This document shows, piece after piece, positions 1-4,717 of a stretch of DNA of 5,635 bases. Under the pieces are notes generated by a model. It ran no database searches. It was not told the origin of the DNA and worked only from the letters and a program-made list of their open reading frames with translations. Positions within the stretch are counted from its first letter, which is position 1. Every line of letters starts with the position of its first letter. The translations under genes were made by a program, and so were the position numbers. The DNA comes from Deltaproteobacteria bacterium (GTDB lineage Bacteria; Desulfobacterota_B; Binatia; UBA9968), in assembly GCA_022545745.1 (NCBI GenBank), contig JACZQL010000120.1, positions 1 through 5,635 of the forward strand, read 5' to 3'.

Positions 1-253
1 TTCAGCGCAGAGTACGCAAAGGGAAAGAAGACTACGGACTACTGACCACGGAGCAACGGACCACAAAATTTAGCAAGACAGTAGGCAGTGAGCAGAAGGA
101 CGCTAAGCGTAGATCGCTCATCCTCACTCAGTACTCAGCACTCAGTCCTGAGCGCGCCATGCGCTTAGCGTATGTCCCTCGGTGTCTATCTGCGTGAATC
201 TGCGGTTAATAGCTTTTGACGCTTTGCGCTCTGCGCTTTGCTGCCTTCTGCTC
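1..253. repeat. Non-coding region of short direct and inverted repeats
   Basis: No convincing gene is present; the region lies downstream of the stop codon of the minus-strand gene that ends at 254. It is built from short recurring words. ACTCAG occurs three times at a 7-base period (126-131, 133-138, 140-145). A perfect 10-base inverted pair joins 100-109 and 162-171. An 8-base pair joins 92-99 (GCAGAAGG) and 244-251. A longer imperfect pair joins 5-21 and 222-236, identical apart from a 2-base insertion. The stretch 181-209 has the style (CTGCGTGAATCTGCGG) of degenerate intergenic repeats seen in many environmental genomes; that comparison is from memory. The region could fold when transcribed, but no terminator with a T-run is visible. 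Confidence 0.55.
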
Positions 254-1231
254 TCACGTATCGATGGTTGATTCGGTAAAGAGTTCCTCAACGGGGAGCT
301 TCTTATCCATCAATCCTTGATCAACGGAGTAGCCCATGAAGCGCTCCAGGTTGTCCCGGTTTCGCCTCACGCCGGAGGGCCATGGATCAGCGCCCAAGAG
401 GCGGCGCTCCTCTTCGAATAGGTGGCGGCCCCAGGCCAGGCGTGACCAGTTGGGATCCTGGTAGTAGCCGTCGGATGTCTCCTTTGCCTTCTCAAAGGCA
501 TCCAAGACACTGCGCGCGGCGCAGGGGTTCTGCTTGAGAACCTCGTCCTTGAAGGCCACCACATGCATGATCGGGAAGAATCCGTTGTTACGGAAATAGG
601 AGAGTTCTGCTGCCTTGGCATCGGAGAAGAGGCGTTGGATCTTGTCCGGATGGGTGACCACCTCCCGTGCGGGGTGGGGCACCATCAATGCGTCAATCTC
701 TCCGTCTTTGAGCATAGTACCAATCCGTTTTCCCTGCGGAATGCGCTCGATGGTCACCCCCTCTTCCGGTTTAAAGGGAACGGTCTCTTCGTTGGCAACC
801 TGCCACTTGATTTCGCGCCAGGGGACTCCGTACTCGGATTGCAGGTCTCCCTTGGCAAGTACGGATAGGGTTGTCTGGAATGTGCTGAGCCCCACTTTTC
901 GCCCGATCAGGTCTTTTGGCGACCTGATCCCGGCACTGATATTAACCCACATCTGCGATTGGCTGAAAAGCCTGCGGGGAAAAACCGGGATGGCCGTAAA
1001 CGGCAATCCCCGGCTCCTGGCCATCAGGTAGGAAGAAAGGGAGAGTTCGCAGATGTCGAATTCTCTCTTTTGGAGCATGCGGGCATGGCGGTCTGCCCCA
1101 TGCTTCAAAGGACTGCTCTGCCCGACCTGCAAGACCTCGAGTTCTATTCCTTCCGCCTGGACACTCCCATCAAAGAGTGGAATATGCCGGTCGTAATGGG
1201 ACAAAGCCAAGGTTAGTTTGGGGGTTACCAT
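254..1231 (-). CDS. 4,5-dihydroxyphthalate decarboxylase-like substrate-binding-fold protein
   Basis: This 325-residue protein resembles the 4,5-dihydroxyphthalate decarboxylase family, which has the type II periplasmic-binding-protein fold shared with NMT1/THI5-like proteins. Visible landmarks are YDRHIPLFDG (13-22), REFDICELSLSSYLM (56-70), IPVFP (81-85), a GIRSPKDLIGRKVG stretch (101-114) that opens the second lobe, EIDALMVP (178-185), and a C-terminal DPWPSGVRRNRDNLERF block (282-298). Length and motif order fit an intact family member. The N-terminus has no signal peptide, so a cytoplasmic enzyme or ligand-binding protein is more likely than a secreted transport component, and no permease or ATPase gene is nearby. 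The ATG at 1231 is preferred over an in-frame TTG at 1276, because the predicted promoter (1286-1314) would leave the TTG almost without a leader. The Shine-Dalgarno match before 1231 is weak. Actual decarboxylase activity on phthalates is unproven; many relatives carry this name without testing. Confidence 0.85.
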   Translation of the reverse strand: MVTPKLTLALSHYDRHIPLFDGSVQAEGIELEVLQVGQSSPLKHGADRHARMLQKREFDICELSLSSYLMARSRGLPFTAIPVFPRRLFSQSQMWVNISAGIRSPKDLIGRKVGLSTFQTTLSVLAKGDLQSEYGVPWREIKWQVANEETVPFKPEEGVTIERIPQGKRIGTMLKDGEIDALMVPHPAREVVTHPDKIQRLFSDAKAAELSYFRNNGFFPIMHVVAFKDEVLKQNPCAARSVLDAFEKAKETSDGYYQDPNWSRLAWGRHLFEEERRLLGADPWPSGVRRNRDNLERFMGYSVDQGLMDKKLPVEELFTESTIDT

Positions 1232-1285
1232 GTTATTTTTCCGCTGTTGAGGGGTCCAGAAAATAGCCAGCCTCAATGGTAAAGA

Positions 1286-1314
1286 TTTTTATTCCGGCAG
1301 GGATTGAATGTCAA
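1286..1314 (-). promoter_or_regulatory. Sigma70-like promoter for the minus-strand 254-1231 gene
   Basis: Read on the minus strand, a perfect -35 box TTGACA (1309-1314) is followed by exactly 17 bases and then TAAAAA (1286-1291), which matches 4 of 6 bases of the -10 consensus. Transcription would begin near 1279, leaving a leader of about 48 bases before the ATG at 1231. Spacing and position are right for a real promoter, but this is pattern matching only. Confidence 0.5.
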
Positions 1315-1400
1315 ACGGTCTCCTCGATTAAACAATCCGACATCCAGACGCCGGCTCTTCAGCTCGTTAAGGGCGGGCTAGGCAAGCACGGGACCACCCA

Positions 1401-1469
1401 TCTCGGAAAGTTAGGTAAGATGTCTCGGAAGGTTTGATATAAGATGTCGCGAAAGGTTTGATTATAGTT
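1401..1469 (+). repeat. Three degenerate 22-24 bp direct repeats upstream of the TPR gene
   Basis: Copies begin at 1401 (TCTCGGAAAGTTAGGTAAGA), 1423 (TCTCGGAAGGTTTGATATAA) and 1447 (TCGCGAAAGGTTTGATTATA). The last two are the closest: the 24-base units 1416-1439 and 1440-1463 differ at three positions. The first copy is shorter and more divergent. The array ends about 30 bases before the start codon of the TPR membrane protein and overlaps its probable promoter. It may be an array of regulator-binding sites, or the multi-repeat end of an insertion sequence whose transposase has been lost; terminal arrays of this kind occur in IS21- and IS481-like elements. No transposase fragment is recognisable beside it. 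Confidence 0.6.
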
Positions 1470-1487
1470 ACGGAAAAATCTTATATT
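1463..1487 (+). promoter_or_regulatory. Weak candidate promoter elements for the TPR membrane protein gene
   Basis: Two -10-like hexamers are present. TATAGT at 1463-1468 (5 of 6 matches) would give a leader of about 23 bases, but its -35 region is poor. TATATT at 1482-1487 (5 of 6) pairs with TTGATT at 1458-1463 over an 18-base gap, but would start transcription almost at the start codon and lose the ribosome binding site. The first fits better with the GGAG at 1489-1492. Both overlap or abut the repeat array, so the repeats could act as operators. Confidence 0.25.
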
Positions 1488-1497
1488 TGGAGCGAGC

Positions 1498-3531
1498 ATG
1501 TCTCGTCACCACATCATCGCGGTCCTGCTGATTGTGCTAACCGTTGCCGTATTTTGGCGCGTGCACGATCACAGGTTTGTTTGGGACGATAGGATCGATA
1601 TATACGAGAATCCACATCTGAACTCGGAGACAGCTCCGGATATACTGGTCTTTTGGCAAAAACCGTATCAACATCTCTACATTCCTTTAACCTACACCGT
1701 CTGGGCCACGATTGCTCGTTTCTCTAAGGTTCCTGCAACGCCTGAAGGCATCAATCTCAACCCGCGACCGTTCCACATCGCCAACCTCATTGTTCATCTT
1801 CTCAGCGTGATCATGGTCTTTGCGATTTTACGGCTTTTGGTGCCGAGTGATTGGGCGGCCGGTGCCGGGTCATTGTTGTTTGCCTTGCATCCGGTTCAGG
1901 TGGAATCGGTTGCGTGGGTGGACGGCATGAGGGATGTCCTTGCTGGTCTCTTGTCGTTCGTGGCTCTGTGGCAGTACCTCGCTTACGCCCGGGCAACATC
2001 CACGGGCGCAGTGGGTAACGGAGAGAAAGAAACCGGGCTCCCGGCCGGCAAGGGGGGTGTGTTCCGGTTAGACCGAAAAACGCTGCACTATGCCGCGGCG
2101 ACTTTAGCCTATGTGCTGGCGCTTTTGGCTAAGCCATCGGCCGTTGTGGTACCCGCAGTGGCGTGGTTACTGGATTACTGGGTGCTGAGGCGGTCGCTCA
2201 GACAGAGCACAGTGGCGTTGGTAGCCTGGTTGGTTTTGGCTGTGCCGTTCGTAATATTGACCCGATGGGCGCAGCCCGAAGACGTGATTTACTTTATCAC
2301 GCCACTGTGGGCCAGGCCTTTTGTCGCCGGCGATGCAATAGCGTTCTACATGAATAAATTGGCCTTGCCGCTGTGGCTTGGTCCGGACTACGGTCGTCAG
2401 CCCGAGTGGGTATTGAGCCATTGGTGGGGTTACGTCATGTGGATGGCTCCCTGCGGACTGCTGCTCATCGCCTGGTTATGGAGAGATCGGAAACCCTGGC
2501 TAATGGCATCAGCTGGAATATTTGTGGTTGGTGTTCTGCCGGTCTCGGGGTTGGTCCCATTCACCTTTCAGTATATTTCGACCGTTGCCGATCGATATCT
2601 CTACCTGTCCATGTTAGGCCCGGCGCTGGCACTTGCTTGGTTTCTTTCAGAGCGACGGTGGCGGGTGACTCCCTTGGTTTGCGTGCCGATCTTTGGCTGG
2701 CTGGCTATCACCAGTGCGGTTCAGACGCAGGTTTGGCATGACAAGGAACGACTTTGGCACCACGCCCTCACCGTAAACCCACGATCCAGTACGGCCCATT
2801 ATAACCTGGGCAATATCCTCGTGGATCGGGGTGAGTTGGACGCGGCCATCGAGCGTTACCGCCAAGCGGCTGAGATCGATCCGAGCGGTACGGATATTAT
2901 CAACAACCTGGGCAGCATATTTTTGCAACAAGGTAAGCTGGAGGAAGCGATAGAGCAGTACCAACGGGCAGTAAAGATCAATCCAACCGATGATTATGCC
3001 CACTACAACCTGGGCAAAATATTGGCCAAGCGGGGTGAGTATGAGAGGGCGGCCGAGCACCTGCGACGGGTGGTAGAGATCAATCCTGCCGATGGGGAAG
3101 CCCACTACGACCTGGGCAGGGTTCTAACGGAAAGGGGCGATTGGGACAAGGCGATCGAACACTACCGACGGGCGGTGGAGGTCAATCCTTCCGATGGGAA
3201 CTGGCAGTATGAACTCGGCGTCGCGCTGGCACAACGTGGTCAACACGGTGAGGCCATCGAGCACTTACGCAAGGTATTAGGGCTGAGGCCTCTTCGGCAT
3301 CCGGACAAAACCCATTTTTTCCTTGCTACGGCCCTTGCCAATAAGGGACATCTCGAAGAGGCGGTCAACCATTACCAGCAGGCACTGCGTATAGAGCCAG
3401 AATTTGCCGAAGCTCACGAGGGGCTGGGCCAAGCCCTCAACCAGTCGGGGAAAAGGGAGGAGGCGATCCAGCATTATGAGCAGGCCCTGAGGATTATGAA
3501 GGCACGTAGTGCCGCATCTAAGCCACGCTGA
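1498..3531 (+). CDS. GT-C-like integral membrane protein with C-terminal TPR domain
   Basis: This 677-residue protein has two halves. Residues 1-410 are a polytopic membrane domain with about 11 hydrophobic spans: near 5-20, 91-113, 119-131, 145-163, 196-211, 213-230, 237-255, 308-327, 333-356, 370-384 and 390-409. The first external loop carries FVWDDRIDIYENP with paired Asp30-Asp31, where GT-C polyprenyl-phosphate sugar transferases place their catalytic acid. HPVQVESVAWVDGMRD (131-146) and ADRYLYLSMLG (364-374) resemble TMTC/DUF1736-type proteins. Residues 431-670 hold about seven 34-residue TPRs with the usual N-L-G, A-I-E-Y and A-P spacing. By analogy with eukaryotic TMTC O-mannosyltransferases, it may glycosylate or hold an exported partner at the inner membrane, with the TPRs probably periplasmic; substrate and activity are unknown. 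The start is supported by GGAG at 1489-1492, five bases ahead. Residues 166-194 form a Gly-rich, poorly conserved-looking loop. Confidence 0.85.
   Translation: MSRHHIIAVLLIVLTVAVFWRVHDHRFVWDDRIDIYENPHLNSETAPDILVFWQKPYQHLYIPLTYTVWATIARFSKVPATPEGINLNPRPFHIANLIVHLLSVIMVFAILRLLVPSDWAAGAGSLLFALHPVQVESVAWVDGMRDVLAGLLSFVALWQYLAYARATSTGAVGNGEKETGLPAGKGGVFRLDRKTLHYAAATLAYVLALLAKPSAVVVPAVAWLLDYWVLRRSLRQSTVALVAWLVLAVPFVILTRWAQPEDVIYFITPLWARPFVAGDAIAFYMNKLALPLWLGPDYGRQPEWVLSHWWGYVMWMAPCGLLLIAWLWRDRKPWLMASAGIFVVGVLPVSGLVPFTFQYISTVADRYLYLSMLGPALALAWFLSERRWRVTPLVCVPIFGWLAITSAVQTQVWHDKERLWHHALTVNPRSSTAHYNLGNILVDRGELDAAIERYRQAAEIDPSGTDIINNLGSIFLQQGKLEEAIEQYQRAVKINPTDDYAHYNLGKILAKRGEYERAAEHLRRVVEINPADGEAHYDLGRVLTERGDWDKAIEHYRRAVEVNPSDGNWQYELGVALAQRGQHGEAIEHLRKVLGLRPLRHPDKTHFFLATALANKGHLEEAVNHYQQALRIEPEFAEAHEGLGQALNQSGKREEAIQHYEQALRIMKARSAASKPR
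2794..3231 (+). repeat. 102-bp period tandem repeats encoding TPR units
   Basis: Within the TPR-coding part, similarity persists at the DNA level. A GCCCA(C/T)TA...ACCTGGGCA word recurs at 2794, 2998 and 3100. These spacings are exact multiples of 102 bases, i.e. 34 codons or one TPR, and a weaker version (AACAACCTGGGCAG) sits in the unit between 2794 and 2998. This suggests the TPR block grew by in-frame duplication. The outer units, after about 3230, are more diverged. Confidence 0.7.
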
Positions 3532-3555
3532 CTCGGGTTGTCCTGTCTCTCTAGT

Positions 3556-3649
3556 GCAAGCAACTAGCCCCGTGGAGTATCATCCACGACTCAGATGAAT
3601 GGTCTCGACCGAGAGGCTACTCCACAGGGCTAGCCTTTCAGATGCTTGC
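3556..3649. repeat. Long imperfect inverted repeat at a convergent gene junction
   Basis: Arms at 3564-3579 and 3618-3633 pair at 15 of 16 positions around a 38-base centre. Further out, GCAAGCA (3556-3562) pairs perfectly with 3643-3649 after an asymmetric bulge of 1 versus 9 bases. The right arm covers the stop codon of the minus-strand hydrolase gene and enters its last codons. Two smaller hairpins lie in or near the centre: 3571-3576 with 3583-3588, which competes with the left arm, and 3603-3607 with 3610-3614. The element may be a bidirectional transcript-end structure for the two converging genes, but neither side has a classical T-run. A small palindromic mobile element is an alternative. 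Confidence 0.6.
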
Positions 3650-4505
3650 CGAAAAACTCCAGGGTGCGACTCCAGGCCTCCTTGGCCGCCTCTGGATGAT
3701 ACCGTGACTTTCGGTTGTCGCTCATGAAGGAGTGTTTTGCCCCCGGGTAGATCTTATAGTCAAAGGGTTTATTGTACTTCTTCATGGCGGCTACGGTAGC
3801 GTCCAGACCCTTAAGCATTCTTTTGTCCTCTCCTCCGTAGTGTGCCATCACGGGCGCCTCGATTTTCTGGACGAGGTCAATGGGCTTGGGAGTTCGGCCA
3901 TAAAAGATCACAGCAGCCTTGAGGCCTCGAATGCGTGCAGCGCTAGCAAAGGCCATCCCGCCGCCCCAGCAAAACCCCGTCACCCCCAGCCGGTCGTCCC
4001 GTACGGAAGAGTGGCTGCGCAGATAGGTAAAACCGGACTGGGTGTCCTCCACAACATTGTCCTCAGGTACGAGCTTGCGGTAACCCTTAATTCTTCCGAA
4101 TTTGGGATTTACTTTTTTGGTCCCCCCATGGCGCGAGAAATAGTCCGGCGCGAGAGCCACGTATCCCTCCTTGGCAAAACGACGGGCAACGTCCCGTATA
4201 TGAGGGGTCAGCCCTTTGTTCGCATGGATTATGATAATTGCCGGATGACGTCCCGATCCCTTTGGCCGGCTCACGTAACCAAAAAGGGTACCTGCCTTTC
4301 CGGTGTATTGGACGTCTTCCGAGACCAGATCCGGATCATTGGCGTCTGTCATTGCCGCGTGGACAGGTGCAGGAATCAGCGATTCGATTAAGCTTGTCGC
4401 TACAGCCAAACTGCCGGTGAGGAGAACTGCGTGGCGGATAAAATCCCTGCGGCTAATCTTCCCCTCATTGTAGTTCCTGACTAGCTCTTTGACTTCTTCT
4501 GCCAT
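3630..4505 (-). CDS. Tat-exported dienelactone hydrolase family protein
   Basis: This 291-residue alpha/beta-hydrolase belongs to the dienelactone hydrolase family. The N-terminus has a twin-arginine signal: SRRDFI (18-23), a hydrophobic stretch (about 26-45) and a likely cleavage near PVHA-A (47-51), so the enzyme probably works folded in the periplasm. The nucleophile is Cys179 in GFCWGGG (177-183), with Asp227 in YGGEDKR and His258 in YPGAKHSF completing the family triad. GLTPHIRDVARRFAKEGYVALAPDY (in 98-122) is the typical block after strand 3. The position normally filled by a glutamate (Glu36 in the Pseudomonas enzyme) is Ala95 here. The start is firm, with AAGGAGG (4510-4516) four bases before ATG. 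The gene converges with the TPR gene and diverges from the efflux adaptor. The substrate is not predictable; chlorocatechol-pathway neighbours are absent, so a general esterase or lactonase role is as likely as true dienelactone hydrolysis. Confidence 0.9.
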   Translation of the reverse strand: MAEEVKELVRNYNEGKISRRDFIRHAVLLTGSLAVATSLIESLIPAPVHAAMTDANDPDLVSEDVQYTGKAGTLFGYVSRPKGSGRHPAIIIIHANKGLTPHIRDVARRFAKEGYVALAPDYFSRHGGTKKVNPKFGRIKGYRKLVPEDNVVEDTQSGFTYLRSHSSVRDDRLGVTGFCWGGGMAFASAARIRGLKAAVIFYGRTPKPIDLVQKIEAPVMAHYGGEDKRMLKGLDATVAAMKKYNKPFDYKIYPGAKHSFMSDNRKSRYHPEAAKEAWSRTLEFFGKHLKG

Positions 4506-4509
4506 AAAA

Positions 4510-4516
4510 CCTCCTT
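4510..4516 (-). promoter_or_regulatory. Strong ribosome binding site of the hydrolase gene
   Basis: On the minus strand, AAGGAGG lies four bases upstream of the ATG at 4505. It is the best Shine-Dalgarno match in the window and fixes the start, which also gives a complete Tat signal. Confidence 0.85.
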
Positions 4517-4545
4517 GTTTTACCTCTGTGAGTAAGTTTCAATAC

Positions 4546-4566
4546 CTAAGGTTGTGGAACCCTTAG
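4546..4566. other. Small hairpin upstream of the hydrolase gene
   Basis: CTAAGGTT (4546-4553) pairs with AACCCTTAG (4558-4566) around a 4-base loop, with one extra C in the right arm. It lies 40-60 bases upstream of the hydrolase start codon on the minus strand, so it is either an operator dyad or a hairpin in the mRNA leader. A weak upstream promoter could place it in the transcript: TTGACC at 4596-4601 and TTAGTT at 4573-4578, 17 bases apart, with a poor -10. Confidence 0.35.
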
Positions 4567-4633
4567 CTGTCTAACTAATGATGCCTATTTCGTTGGGTCA
4601 ATGTCCTCCAAGGTCGGGATTTGTATCATAATT

Positions 4634-4656
4634 GGGGGGGGTAGGCAACCCCCCCC
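4634..4656. other. Perfect G8/C8 inverted repeat in a divergent intergenic region
   Basis: Eight G (4634-4641), a 7-base loop (TAGGCAA) and eight C (4649-4656) form an 8 bp all-GC hairpin. It sits between the divergent starts at 4505 and 4718, about 130 bases from the hydrolase and 60 from the adaptor. No T-run follows directly on either strand, so it is not a standard terminator. A second G5 run at 4675-4679 could pair with the C8 run instead, giving two alternative structures upstream of the adaptor. Homopolymers of eight are prone to length slippage. The rest of 4506-4717 holds no gene I can support. Confidence 0.7.
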
Positions 4657-4704
4657 TGCCGCTATTGCAACCTAGGGGGATTTGGTTTACTAATCGGAGC
4701 AGAC

Positions 4705-4709
4705 GAGGG
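4705..4709 (+). promoter_or_regulatory. Ribosome binding site of the adaptor gene
   Basis: GAGGG lies eight bases upstream of the ATG at 4718. It matters because it supports 4718 as the true translation start, which places the TAG at 4853 inside the gene and not upstream of it. Confidence 0.6.
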
Positions 4710-4717
4710 CTGTTTCA

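Noticed and set aside
1..253. CRISPR array or tRNA in the repeat-rich left end
   Set aside because: The repeats are 6-17 bases, unevenly spaced and partly inverted, with no regular spacers and no cloverleaf.
615..1031. 138-codon plus-strand ORF opposite the decarboxylase-like gene
   Set aside because: It is a shadow of a conserved minus-strand gene, without a ribosome binding site or recognisable motifs.
1232..1276. TTG start that would extend the minus-strand gene by 15 residues
   Set aside because: It has no Shine-Dalgarno sequence, the predicted transcription start lies only about three bases upstream, and family similarity begins after the ATG at 1231.
1276..1437. A 53-codon plus-strand ORF (MVKIFIPAG...) in the divergent intergenic region
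   Set aside because: It has no ribosome binding site, no recognisable similarity, runs into the direct-repeat array and overlaps the predicted minus-strand promoter.
3732..4391. 219-codon plus-strand ORF opposite the hydrolase gene
   Set aside because: It is antisense to a clearly conserved hydrolase with signal peptide and catalytic triad; its translation has no domain-like features.
4634..4656. G8/C8 dyad as an intrinsic terminator
   Set aside because: It lies between divergent genes, where no transcript is expected to end, and no T-run follows on either strand.
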